Notes: generated from the sequence alone by a model not told the origin. DNA of 64,000 bases from Dehalococcoidia bacterium (GCA_030610855.1 JAUWQY010000003.1:1-64000); one strand, 5' to 3'; counted from the stretch's first letter, positions 26,001-33,573 are shown. Translations and numbers: made by a program.

Positions 26001-26201
26001 CTATGATTTCAGTCGAAAGTCCAGCACGGCGGACAGTACCCCTTTGGCCTCGTTAAGCTCCTGGACGATAATCTCGGAGTCGGTCATCTCCTGCACATCG
26101 GACAGTATGGCCATGACAAACAGGATGCTGCCATCCACCTGCCCTAACAGGTACCGGTAAAGCCCTAACTCCATTCTGTGCCTCTCAGATACTGACTGCA
26201 T
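26001..26201 (-). CDS. Small helical element protein
   Basis: This 66-residue protein is predicted to be helical, with a hydrophobic middle (GSILFVMAILSD) and amphipathic ends. I do not recognise it. CAAGGGGGTGACAA precedes ATG 26201. It is followed by the clamp gene on the same strand. Confidence 0.6.
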   Translation of the reverse strand: MQSVSERHRMELGLYRYLLGQVDGSILFVMAILSDVQEMTDSEIIVQELNEAKGVLSAVLDFRLKS

Positions 26202-26284
26202 TTGTCACCCCCTTGCATTAGACCTGAGGCTGAACGCCCCACCGCCGGGGGCAAAGTCGCCCTTGCCCCCGGGTGGTCGAGCGT

Positions 26285-26452
26285 TTAGCTCCGCGGCTTG
26301 ATGGCATTGAGGTTCACCTTAATATCACTGCCAGGGACTTCAACGAAGCCATTGGTAGTGGCTACCACCAGCGTCTTGCCTGTCTTGGACGGAACACCGC
26401 CGTTGATGGGACAGGTGATGACCAGGTTCCCATTCTTGATCTCGAACTTCAT
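26285..26452 (-). CDS. Tiny beta-rich element protein
   Basis: This 55-residue protein (KFEIKNGNLVITCPINGG, then VEVPGSDIKVNLNAIKPRS) looks like a small beta-barrel or sheet protein with a single Cys. The ATG at 26452 has the element-type site AAGGGGGTGCTAC. I do not recognise the family. It sits between two other very small genes and is probably in the same transcript as the sliding clamp. Confidence 0.65.
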   Translation of the reverse strand: MKFEIKNGNLVITCPINGGVPSKTGKTLVVATTNGFVEVPGSDIKVNLNAIKPRS

Positions 26453-26468
26453 GTAGCACCCCCTTATC

Positions 26469-26783
26469 TTATTTTGCCAATTCGCGCACGCAGGCCTTCA
26501 TCTTCTTGACCTGCTGCCGCGTGTATCCAGGACAAAACTTGTCCAGGTTGATCGTAGTCCTGACCGGCAATTTGTCAGGACTACGACCCGATAGCTCCGG
26601 TTTGAGCGTGCCGCCGCCGTTCTTGTGGAAGGCCACCACTGCCCCCTGGTATGTAACATACCGAAAGGGCCGTGGCTTTTGCTTGCGGCGTCTTGCAGCC
26701 TCGAGCTGGGCGTTACAATTACCGCAATAGCCCTTCTCCCTCGCGGGACGACGCTCGCAAATGAGGCATTTCCTCGTCTGCAT
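26469..26783 (-). CDS. Small zinc-finger protein of the element
   Basis: This 104-residue basic protein begins with a four-Cys zinc knuckle (CLICERRPAREKGYCGNC). A basic segment and a domain with TTINLDKFCPGYTRQQVKKM follow. It probably binds nucleic acid. AACAAGGGGGTGATGT precedes ATG 26783. It is the first gene after the structured non-coding stretch (26784-27600) on the minus strand. Confidence 0.65.
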   Translation of the reverse strand: MQTRKCLICERRPAREKGYCGNCNAQLEAARRRKQKPRPFRYVTYQGAVVAFHKNGGGTLKPELSGRSPDKLPVRTTINLDKFCPGYTRQQVKKMKACVRELAK

Positions 26784-26827
26784 ACATCACCCCCTTGTTC
26801 AGTTCCTTGGGGCTTTTGGCCCCATCG

Positions 26828-26863
26828 CTGGCCGCTAACAAGCCAAAGCCGGCTAGCGGCCAG
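26828..26863. repeat. 10-bp perfect inverted repeat
   Basis: CTGGCCGCTA (26828-26837) and TAGCGGCCAG (26854-26863) pair perfectly around 16 bases. It lies directly upstream of the small zinc-finger gene on the minus strand. Confidence 0.6.
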
Positions 26864-27557
26864 TACATGGAATCAAAAACATAACTCCCCCGACCACGAA
26901 AGCCGGGGGGCTGAGCCTCGCGCCATTCTCCCTGTGACAGTCCACCCGTCCACCACGTCACGGTAGTTCCACCTGGGACTTTTGCAGGCGGATAGACTCT
27001 CATGGCCGGTAAGGGCCTTGGGGGCTTGCTATACTGCCCCTGCTGACGGCCGAACACACGCCCCGCTTACCCCACGGAGCCTCTACCAAGTAAGGACGTG
27101 GGAAAGGCGTATGCCGGCTGATGCCAGCCGCGCCCTGTGCTCTTGGAGCTAGGGGGAGATACCCCACAGCCGTACCATGAGCTGCAACCACCGTGCCAGC
27201 AGTCCACCTTTGACGTAGGCGCACTATGGCAATTGCACCCCGGTCCTTTTACGTCAGGCGGGACGGCAACCGATTCGCTCGTCGCACGCTAGGCTGATTT
27301 AGGCCAGCCGGTCCCCGTAGCTTAACCTCGCACCACGGCTAGGGCCAGGACTCGACCTTATCCCGGGAGCTGCGTTTGGAATACCCTATGCCTGGCGGTC
27401 AGACCGCAGGCATCCCGGTGTGCTCTATGTTAAGCTATTGGCTCAGGTGCCCGCGTCCCCCACCTCTAACTTAGAGGTCAGCCCCGAAAGCCCCGAGTGT
27501 GGGCACGGGTTAGGATTCCTCGGCCGCTCATAGAGTATGGGCCGTTGCAATAGCAAA

Positions 27558-27583
27558 GGCGACGGGCCCGAAGGCCCGCCGCC
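27558..27583 (-). terminator. 11-bp UUCG hairpin after the sigma-like gene
   Basis: On the minus strand GGCGGCGGGCC and GGCCCGTCGCC pair over 11 bp (one G-U) around a TTCG tetraloop, followed by TTTGCTATT. It comes about 80 bases after the stop of the sigma-like gene. It may end that transcript or be the first helix of the candidate RNA. Confidence 0.5.
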
Positions 27584-27600
27584 CCCACAGATCGCTCAAT

Positions 27601-27640
27601 AAAGCTAATCCGACATGTAGCGGTTTTTGTTACATTAGCT
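27601..27640 (+). repeat. AAAGCTAATCCG element, copy 2, with inverted arms
   Basis: AAAGCTAATCCG is followed by ACATGTAGCGG and TTTTTGTTACATTAGCT. The end TACATTAGCT is complementary to AGCTAAT plus ATGTA, interrupted by CCGAC, so the site can fold or be bound as an interrupted palindrome. It lies just past the sigma-like gene. Confidence 0.5.
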
Positions 27641-27661
27641 ATGCTTTGGCTTTGAGCGGTG

Positions 27662-28282
27662 TTAGTTGATCAGTAGCTTATATCCCTCAGCTTTGACCCA
27701 GCGGCTAAGCCGCTGCCGCTCTGTGTTGCCCAGGCTTTGCGTTTGCTTAGGCCTGCCGCCTTTGGCGTTGCGCGGCGCTCCGAGCGGTTTGCCTTGCAGG
27801 CGCTTCAATACCAGGCCCTGAATATCCTTCGGGATTTGCTGCCATAGCCGCCGCGCATCGAGTCTGTCAATCATTTTAGCTTCAAACTCTACTTCGCCAA
27901 CTAGCAATTCAGCCAGTTCTACCTCTTCTCCGTCGCTGTTTGTTATAACTTCGGATAGATAACCCTGGTGGAATTGACTGTGCAGCTTGTACTTCGCCCA
28001 CCAGTTCTGCCAGTCACGCCGCGCTATGGTGTAGGCGAAGGCCGGATCTTCAGTACCGGCGGCCAGGATTGCTGTCATGAGTTCCTGGAACATATCCTGG
28101 CGCTCATTAGCCGGCACTTTGCGGCTGAAGATATATGCCGCTTCGACTGCCAGCCTGGCATTCAGTCCCAGGCCCTCGAGTGATTGCCGCGTTTGCTTCA
28201 CAAGCTCAATATAATCATCATCAACGGCAAAATTAGGCCCCAGGAATGCTTTGCTCACTCTGTGGTATGTAGTATTTAACAT
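27662..28282 (-). CDS. Sigma-factor-like regulatory protein of the element
   Basis: This 206-residue helical protein has a middle part (ERQDMFQELMTAILAAG, then AYTIARRDWQNWWAKYKL) that resembles region 2 of sigma-70-type factors found in prophages. A C-terminal basic segment (RLQGKPLGAPRNAKGGRPKQ, then RQRLSRWVKAEGY) could contact DNA. The sigma call is tentative; a replication or regulatory DNA-binding protein is possible. CGGGGGGATCGAAC precedes ATG 28282. An AAAGCTAATCCG element lies 35 bases upstream and another just downstream, so the gene is bracketed by the repeat. Confidence 0.5.
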   Translation of the reverse strand: MLNTTYHRVSKAFLGPNFAVDDDYIELVKQTRQSLEGLGLNARLAVEAAYIFSRKVPANERQDMFQELMTAILAAGTEDPAFAYTIARRDWQNWWAKYKLHSQFHQGYLSEVITNSDGEEVELAELLVGEVEFEAKMIDRLDARRLWQQIPKDIQGLVLKRLQGKPLGAPRNAKGGRPKQTQSLGNTERQRLSRWVKAEGYKLLIN

Positions 28283-28316
28283 GTTCGATCCCCCCGTTTT
28301 GTTATTTACTACATGC

Positions 28317-28328
28317 CGGATTAGCTTT
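28317..28328 (-). repeat. AAAGCTAATCCG element, copy 3 (inverted)
   Basis: On the minus strand AAAGCTAATCCG is followed by GCATGTAG, matching copy 2 (ACATGTAG). It lies 35 bases upstream of the start of the sigma-like gene, where a promoter or operator is expected. Confidence 0.5.
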
Positions 28329-28358
28329 GGCTGTATTCAGTTGTTAATGTTCAAATTC

Positions 28359-28373
28359 GATGATTCCATCATC
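28359..28373. promoter_or_regulatory. GATGAT-TCC-ATCATC palindrome
   Basis: A perfect 6-bp inverted repeat around three bases lies about 80 bases upstream of the sigma-like gene. It is a candidate operator. Confidence 0.35.
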
Positions 28374-28590
28374 ACACAAAAGGACAGAAAGTGATATTTC
28401 AAAATGAACCTATATTCCCGTGATATTGGCTGGGCAGCTTCATTTTGTCTGGATGATTGGAATTAGCTCAAATGGCGAACGCCAGTCCACCCCTAGGTAA
28501 TAGAGGGACTGCTCAGGCAGAGCCGCAGGGGGCAGCGTGCTATATTAAGGGCAAGACCAAGAGGGCTGACCTCACTAGCAAGCTGGCGAT

Positions 28591-29223
28591 TTACTCGACT
28601 TCTATGACTTTGACTCTGTGTTGTGGTTTGTTCAATTCTGTAATCTCCAGCAGCTTCTCCTTGGACACAGGTAAACGCAGCTTTCCTGCACGAACGTCAC
28701 CGACTAGCCCGTCAATCAAGAGAGAGAATGCGTCTTCACTGAAAAGGAGATAGTCATTTTCCCGTAGTTTGCTCATAATCTCGGACTGTGGTCGACGTGA
28801 TTCACGGGCTAACTGAGATACAGAGATGCCCCTGACATCGTCAGGCAGCCCCCTGGGGCCGATACATACCATGACCAGCCCTAAAGGTTGTTGTTTATCA
28901 GTGGGACCCTGGAGTAGACAATCTGTGATAGCTGACAGCCTGCCTTTGGAAACTATCGCTGTCACAGCCAATTCAACCAGGGACAACATCAGCTTCGCCT
29001 CCCCGTGACCACGACTGGCTGAAGCCTCAATCTCTCTCAACTGCTGCAACTGCTCCACAATAGTACGGTATACTGCTCTCAGACTTGACGCTTCATCCTC
29101 TCGCTTCAGCCGGGTCTCTTCTCGGGCAAATAGTGCGTCCAGAGCGAGACCCGTTTCGGTCAGGTTGTTCGCCTTGGACGGCAAATCCTCCAGGCGGCTA
29201 TGAAATGGTTTCAGATCTCCCAT
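28591..29223 (-). CDS. Unknown 210-residue partner of the HTH/coiled-coil protein
   Basis: This 210-residue protein has an N-terminal helical half with charged heptad-like stretches (about 40-75). Its C-terminal part (GISVSQLARESRRPQSEIMS, about 133-152) looks like a winged helix-turn-helix. Its ATG at 29223 lies inside the end of the upstream gene (13-base overlap), so translation is coupled. It probably works with the HTH/coiled-coil protein, perhaps in partition or regulation. I do not recognise the family. Confidence 0.6.
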   Translation of the reverse strand: MGDLKPFHSRLEDLPSKANNLTETGLALDALFAREETRLKREDEASSLRAVYRTIVEQLQQLREIEASASRGHGEAKLMLSLVELAVTAIVSKGRLSAITDCLLQGPTDKQQPLGLVMVCIGPRGLPDDVRGISVSQLARESRRPQSEIMSKLRENDYLLFSEDAFSLLIDGLVGDVRAGKLRLPVSKEKLLEITELNKPQHRVKVIEVE

Positions 29224-30578
29224 GCTTCTAAATCGTTGATCAGCCTCTCAGCGGTAAGCGACAGTCCTGTGTATTGCAGAGAGTAGCTATGTTGGCGTTT
29301 CAGCCAGATGCCGAGGCCTCGAACAACTGGTAAGACGAGGGTCTTGACCCGGTTGCCTGCGATATCTTCCTCGCCTCTTATTAAAGCTGGCAAGTCGTTG
29401 AGCCATTCGCTAACCTGAAGAATCCCCTGGCATCGCCCGACCTCACTGCCCACTTCAAGGGCTTGGTCCCTGAGCCGCCTTATCTCCGCCAGAGCCTCCT
29501 CGTTTCCGCGTCGCAGTTCCTCGCCGAAGTTATCGATTGCCTCCTGAGCGATAGGGATGATCATGGCGATCTCTTGGCTCACGTTCTCCCTAGTTTCCTT
29601 AATGCTGGCCTCCAGATTCATCTTCTCCTGTTTGAGGCTGTCAATAACTGCCCCGGTGGCCTCTATCTCACTCTTGCTCCTGGCAATAGCTTGCTTCATC
29701 CTATCCATCTCCTGCTGTCGGCTCTGGATTAGCGTTTCGAAGGTCAGCCCTTTCTCGAGACTCCCAAGCTCGTGCAGTAACCGGCTCCTGAGTTCGGAGG
29801 ACTTGATAGCGTGATGCTGGGCAATCGCTTGTAGCTTTTCCTGAAACTCACTCAATTCCTTGAGGGTGAACCCTATATCCTCAAGCTTCTGCGTCTCGCG
29901 CTTCAGAGCGGAGAGGGTTGTTTCCGCCTTCTGGGCCTTGGGCTCCATGTTAGCAATCCGGCGTGACAGTGTGCGTTCACGTCTCTCCAGGTCCTTGACC
30001 CGAGGGGTTAGCAGTTTGCTCTTCTGTTCGAGCATGGCTACTGAGCTGGCCAGTTCCTCTCTCTGCCTGGTTAGGTCGGCGAGCTGCTTTTGGCAGTGCT
30101 TCACTTTGTTTGACATAGGTTCCAGGTCGGTGGCTTTCTTCTCCAGTTCGCGAACTTTGTTATCGAGAGCCTCGAGGCTCAAGCCGCTCCTCTGCTGGAC
30201 CTGCTGAATACTGTAGACCAGTTGGACGAACTCCCTGGCATCGTCCTCGTCTGGCACCGACTTAAGAATCATCGGCCAGCGGTCGATGTCGGCCGGCTCG
30301 AGCCCGAGTTCGTTGATTCGATTCAGAAGGATGAGCCCCGTAGCGCACTGCCCGGGAGTTAGTTTTGACCGTTTCAGGTCGAAGGACAACTCCCGAAGCG
30401 TTTCGATGTGTTCACCGATATCGGCCGCCTCGGGAAAGCTTCCTGCCTTCAACTCAGCGACGACGTTGGCCACTGTCCCTTTACTGATACTGCCTCTGGC
30501 GGCAATATCATCATAGGACAGGCCGGACAGGTAAAGCCTGACAATGGTGAGTTTCTTTTTCGCTGTTAACTTCTCCAT
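29211..30578 (-). CDS. HTH + long coiled-coil protein, partition-like
   Basis: This 455-residue protein starts with a helix-turn-helix (KKKLTIVRLYLSGLSYDDIA, residues about 5-45). A helical domain with LKRSKLTPGQCATGLILLNR follows, then a long coiled coil (about 145-360) rich in Glu, Lys, Leu and Gln, and a globular tail. The plan resembles KfrA/SMC-like DNA-binding coiled-coil proteins of plasmids, but I cannot assign a family. The ATG at 30578 follows AAAGGAGAGTGAGA; an upstream in-frame start at 30614 is weaker. It overlaps its downstream partner by 13 bases. DNA organisation or segregation of the element is a reasonable guess. Confidence 0.65.
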   Translation of the reverse strand: MEKLTAKKKLTIVRLYLSGLSYDDIAARGSISKGTVANVVAELKAGSFPEAADIGEHIETLRELSFDLKRSKLTPGQCATGLILLNRINELGLEPADIDRWPMILKSVPDEDDAREFVQLVYSIQQVQQRSGLSLEALDNKVRELEKKATDLEPMSNKVKHCQKQLADLTRQREELASSVAMLEQKSKLLTPRVKDLERRERTLSRRIANMEPKAQKAETTLSALKRETQKLEDIGFTLKELSEFQEKLQAIAQHHAIKSSELRSRLLHELGSLEKGLTFETLIQSRQQEMDRMKQAIARSKSEIEATGAVIDSLKQEKMNLEASIKETRENVSQEIAMIIPIAQEAIDNFGEELRRGNEEALAEIRRLRDQALEVGSEVGRCQGILQVSEWLNDLPALIRGEEDIAGNRVKTLVLPVVRGLGIWLKRQHSYSLQYTGLSLTAERLINDLEAWEI

Positions 30579-30775
30579 TCTCACTCTCCTTTTATAGGTG
30601 ATTCTTGCACCCACAAATCCTGGATATTTGAACTTGATTTGAACGACGCGAACAGCACTTGAACGGAGTCCTGAACATTATTTGAACGCAAACTGAACAC
30701 GAGATCCTCCTCTGATTCTCCTTGTATTTCATCAGTCAGAAACTGTTTCCGGCTCCGCGTCCCGTCGACCGGATT

Positions 30776-31282
30776 TCAGCCGTAACAAGCGCGATGGGGG
30801 TTTCGCCAGGCAATCTCGCCCGCCTCTCTACCTGCCTTTGTGAGGCGGAAATTCCGGCGCGGCGGACCGGGCGGATAATGGTCCTGAAAAGTGGATGGCT
30901 CTTCGTGTCCGGCAGGTTGGACCCAGCCTAGCCGCCGAATCGTCGAGAAGTAAACAATGAAAGAATGGTATCTGCAGCCTCGCGATTTGTAAGGCATTCG
31001 TGACAGATATTGCTCAGCCAGCTTCTCGATGTTATCGGGCTCTATGGAACGTTGCCCTCGCCGGGCTTGCCTTTCCTCCGCTCTCGTCGCCTCGTCCACT
31101 GCTGTAGCACGCATCAACGCCCGCTTATAGTAGAAGAATATATCGCTTTGACAAGCTCCGAGCTCAGGGTCAATTGACGGCGAGCCAAGTGGGCCGTGCC
31201 CCAAAAGAAACCTCAAGACAAACGTGCCGCAGCCGATAGCTCTCAGGAATCCGCCTCGGGCTGGTTTCAGCAGTTCAGACAC
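30776..31282 (-). CDS. Unknown 168-residue element protein
   Basis: This basic 168-residue protein contains a hydrophobic stretch near its start (GCGTFVLRFLLGHGPLG) and a C-terminal part that looks like a winged helix (YHSFIVYFSTIRRLGWV, then NFRLTKAGREAGEIAW). It could be a DNA-binding regulator. It lies between the recombinase and the HTH/coiled-coil gene on the same strand. I do not recognise it. About 200 bases separate it from the gene at 30578. Confidence 0.55.
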   Translation of the reverse strand: MSELLKPARGGFLRAIGCGTFVLRFLLGHGPLGSPSIDPELGACQSDIFFYYKRALMRATAVDEATRAEERQARRGQRSIEPDNIEKLAEQYLSRMPYKSRGCRYHSFIVYFSTIRRLGWVQPAGHEEPSTFQDHYPPGPPRRNFRLTKAGREAGEIAWRNPHRACYG

Positions 31283-31315
31283 TTCGCTTCACCTCAGAGA
31301 TGCTGGATGTGCCGA

Positions 31316-32002
31316 TCAATCTTCCTTGCTCCAGAGTTTCTGATACCATTCTTGATGTTCTGTGCCTGATATCTTTCGATACCGGGCTGTAGTGTTGAAG
31401 CTTTGGTGGCCTAAATGCTCCTGAAGAAGCCGCAGCCCGTCGCCTGAATCATCAAGTTTTACTGCATGGACTGCGAAGGCATCGCGCAATCGGTGCGGGC
31501 TGACGTTATGAACTCTTCCGGTCTCAGGATTCACAAGCTTTGGTAGACCTGCTCTTTCAGCACAGGTACGGACTATCTGCCAACCTCGATGCCGGTTTAT
31601 TCCGAAGATAAACAACTTACCGTCTCTGGATACCGGGCCGTCGCGTCCGATGTACTCCTTCAGCATGCCCAAAGTACCACTGTCTACCGGCAGCACCCTC
31701 TGCCGACGACGTTCCTGTTCCTCAGCCTGAGCCTTGTCAATCATGCTCCCGCACTTGGGGCAAAATGCGTGGCTTCTGCCCAGTCTCTGTCCACACTCGC
31801 TACACGATAGTTTTAGGCGAGCTTTGAGGTGTTTGATTGTGACTATGTCATGTTCAAAGTCCACATCTTCAACAGTCAAAGCTAGAGCCTCACTGATTCG
31901 GCAACCAAGATGGAATAACACGCGGATCAACAGCCTATCCCTCACAGTGGTGGCTGCCCTCTCCATCAGAGTTACCTCGTGTGGTTCAACGTAGGCTTTC
32001 AT
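31316..32002 (-). CDS. Tyrosine recombinase catalytic domain with inserted zinc ribbon
   Basis: This 228-residue protein is a tyrosine recombinase core. It has the first Arg in LGCRISEAL, the H-x-x-R box in SPHRLRDAFAVH, a HLGHQSFNTTARY box with the nucleophile Tyr, and a KHLKA stretch for the catalytic Lys. Between them lies CSECGQRLGRSHAFCPKCG, a four-Cys zinc ribbon (about residues 69-87) that is not part of the normal fold. The N-terminal core-binding domain is absent. It may act on element DNA (resolution, inversion or integration) together with the HTH_17 protein encoded just upstream. It is distinct from the 383-residue integrase at 33545. Confidence 0.85.
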   Translation of the reverse strand: MKAYVEPHEVTLMERAATTVRDRLLIRVLFHLGCRISEALALTVEDVDFEHDIVTIKHLKARLKLSCSECGQRLGRSHAFCPKCGSMIDKAQAEEQERRRQRVLPVDSGTLGMLKEYIGRDGPVSRDGKLFIFGINRHRGWQIVRTCAERAGLPKLVNPETGRVHNVSPHRLRDAFAVHAVKLDDSGDGLRLLQEHLGHQSFNTTARYRKISGTEHQEWYQKLWSKED

Positions 32003-32015
32003 TCTTTCTTGTCTG

Positions 32016-32210
32016 TTACCTCTCTCCTAGGCTTGCCGGACATTTAGCAGCTTGAGCATCTATCGCCTCACTGATTGCCTCCTGTAACCAATAGGCATCT
32101 GCCCGCCGATAATTGCCTCCAATGGCCAGTGCCAGACACATGGCAGGCCACAGCGCCGAACCTACGGGCGCTAGCAATCGCACCCCAGCTGGCGGGTGGA
32201 TTTGATGCAA
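32016..32210 (-). CDS. Possible small protein between excisionase and recombinase
   Basis: This is a 64-residue frame starting with TTG, with a natural-looking C-terminal part (IGGNYRRADAYWLQEAISEA). It could encode a small helical protein in the excisionase-recombinase operon. The start lacks a good ribosome binding site. A second overlapping frame from ATG 32271 exists. Low confidence. Confidence 0.3.
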   Translation of the reverse strand: MHQIHPPAGVRLLAPVGSALWPAMCLALAIGGNYRRADAYWLQEAISEAIDAQAAKCPASLGER

Positions 32211-32257
32211 CAGCCGATCTCTGCGAGAAACTAGTCACATAGGGTAGCCCTTTCAGG

Positions 32258-32497
32258 CTAATGTGGTTCATCCTGTCCCTCCCTCGTCACTTGGTTTTCG
32301 TTCGCCTTGCCTGCTGAAGACAAGAATTCCTCCAGCGCCTTCCGGGGGACAACGAGGCGCCGTTGTCCAATGCGAATCGCTGGAATGCCTCCGCTGTTGG
32401 CTAAGAGATACGCTGTACCACGGCTAATGCCCAGTATTTTTGCAGTTTCCTCGACAGTGAAAACTAATCGGTCAATCTTCCCGCGGTCAGTCTCCAT
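32258..32497 (-). CDS. Excisionase-type helix-turn-helix protein (HTH_17/MerR-like)
   Basis: This 79-residue protein has the FTVEETAKILGISRGTAYLL helix-turn-helix of excisionases (HTH_17), followed by a wing with IPAIRIGQRRLVVPRKALEEF. Such proteins bend attachment-site DNA or regulate the integrase. AGGAGG lies six bases before the ATG at 32497; an ATG at 32503 is too close to it. The gene diverges from the integrase operon across a shared control region. Confidence 0.85.
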   Translation of the reverse strand: METDRGKIDRLVFTVEETAKILGISRGTAYLLANSGGIPAIRIGQRRLVVPRKALEEFLSSAGKANENQVTREGQDEPH

Positions 32498-32514
32498 TTT
32501 CATCCTCCTGGTAG

Positions 32515-32544
32515 TTGACTAGAGCCATCACTATGTATTATAAT
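32515..32544 (+). promoter_or_regulatory. Integrase-operon promoter with shared palindromic -10
   Basis: TTGACT (32515-32520), an 18-base spacer and TATAAT (32539-32544) point toward the gene at 32617. The -10 is part of the palindrome ATTATAAT, so it also reads TATAAT toward the excisionase gene (32537-32542). Two TTACCA repeats lie about 15-30 bases downstream, at 32559-32564 and 32569-32574, and could be operators. Confidence 0.55.
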
Positions 32545-32616
32545 TGAGACTAATAGGACTTACCAGGTTTACCATTAGGAACAACAATCACGCATTTTAG
32601 GAATTAGAGGAATAGC

Positions 32617-33573
32617 ATGCCAACTAAGGGTCTACGGGCTTGGATTGGGGATGATGAGGAACTTCAAATTTGTCGTTACACACTTGAGTTTCGTGATATG
32701 CGGCGCACCAAGCTAGCAGAGAAGATACGGGCCGAAGTGCATTGGCCGGGCAAGCGTCCCGAAATCGAGGTGTTGGAGCGCAAAATTTCACATTACCGGA
32801 AACACGCTGTTGATCATCCTGAAGACAAGCCCTGGAGCATGGCTAGTCTAGACAGATACCCAATCTCTCCGCAGGCAATCCCGCCTGTGCTTGCGTGTTG
32901 GAAGAACGCTGTCCAAAGCGGTACCATCCTAACCATACGGGAAGCCAAATGGGCGTCGAGGCTCTACGCGCTCATGGCGGACGAAGTACACCAGAGCTTT
33001 ATCTGGCATCATGGTGCCAAGTGGCTGGAGCTAGACACGTCGTGTAACAATGCAATCGTGAAGAAATCCTCTGCTCGGCAATCATCTAGGCGTAATAAAG
33101 AGACGGCCAGCGAGTTTTCACTACGGGCCGAAGAAGGTGATCATGGAGCAATAGAATGCCCGAAATGTCGGACACCAATAGGAATAGGCCCCACAACTCG
33201 AACGGCCATATGTCTCGGCTGTGAAGGTCAGTTCGACATCGTTAGGATTCCAGCAGGGACCGAAGACCCAGGCACTCTTCGTAAAGAAACCTCCGTAGTG
33301 AAGACTATCCCGCCAATTATTGAAGGTGTTAGCTCCCTGACTTACTGCGCGAAAGGCTATGCGAACCTGGAGTTGATATATGACCTGATAGGTCAGCCTT
33401 TTGATTCAACATGTATGGATAGGCGAATTATGGGATTGGGCAGGTTGATACCTGACCTCAATGACGAGGCTTCGCTTTTGCCATATCTGGCAATGGCCAT
33501 TCAAGACTTCAAAGACTTTAGAGACAAAGTGAGGAGGCTAACCAATGAGAGGTCACATAAAAAAAAGAGGTAA
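32617..33573 (+). CDS. Unknown zinc-ribbon protein encoded upstream of the integrase
   Basis: This 318-residue protein has an N-terminal charged helical part and a Trp-rich middle (ISPQAIPPVLACWKNAVQSG). A zinc ribbon follows near residues 180-210 (CPKCRTPIG then CLGCEGQF), then a helical C-terminus. I do not recognise it. AGAGGAATAGC precedes ATG 32617. Its last 29 bases overlap the integrase start, so the two are co-translated. It may be an accessory factor of integration. Confidence 0.6.
   Translation: MPTKGLRAWIGDDEELQICRYTLEFRDMRRTKLAEKIRAEVHWPGKRPEIEVLERKISHYRKHAVDHPEDKPWSMASLDRYPISPQAIPPVLACWKNAVQSGTILTIREAKWASRLYALMADEVHQSFIWHHGAKWLELDTSCNNAIVKKSSARQSSRRNKETASEFSLRAEEGDHGAIECPKCRTPIGIGPTTRTAICLGCEGQFDIVRIPAGTEDPGTLRKETSVVKTIPPIIEGVSSLTYCAKGYANLELIYDLIGQPFDSTCMDRRIMGLGRLIPDLNDEASLLPYLAMAIQDFKDFRDKVRRLTNERSHKKKR

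Larger units (their letters stand above)
26784..27600 (-). ncRNA. Candidate large structured RNA or replication origin region
   Basis: No frame with a good ribosome binding site is present in about 820 bases. Perfect inverted repeats crowd the region: 26828-26837/26854-26863 (10 bp), 26887-26892/26904-26909 (6 bp), 27071-27076/27097-27102 (6 bp), 27115-27120/27125-27130 (6 bp with further pairs outside), 27388-27413 (11 bp, one bulge), and a nested set 27423-27429/27529-27535, 27447-27452/27501-27506, 27462-27478. At the minus-strand 5' side sits an 11-bp hairpin closed by UUCG (27558-27583). The UUCG loop is on the minus strand, which favours that strand as the RNA. I do not recognise a known class; an origin of replication is the main alternative. 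Confidence 0.4.
28283..28590. other. Intergenic control region of the element
   Basis: No gene is seen in these 308 bases. They hold the inverted AAAGCTAATCCG element (28317-28328) and a GATGAT/ATCATC palindrome (28359-28373). Both probably belong to the control region of the sigma-like gene. No clear -35/-10 pair is visible. Confidence 0.45.

Noticed and set aside
26719-27057. Minus-strand frame of 112 residues overlapping the small zinc-finger gene
   Set aside because: It has no ribosome binding site, reads through a perfect 10-bp inverted repeat and has odd Gly/Pro composition. I treat the area as non-coding.
27300-27480. tRNA-like arms (GGTCGAGTCC T-arm-like word, an ACCTC/GAGGT hairpin)
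   Set aside because: No seven-base acceptor stem, no U33 in the anticodon-like loop and wrong spacing. No cloverleaf can be drawn.
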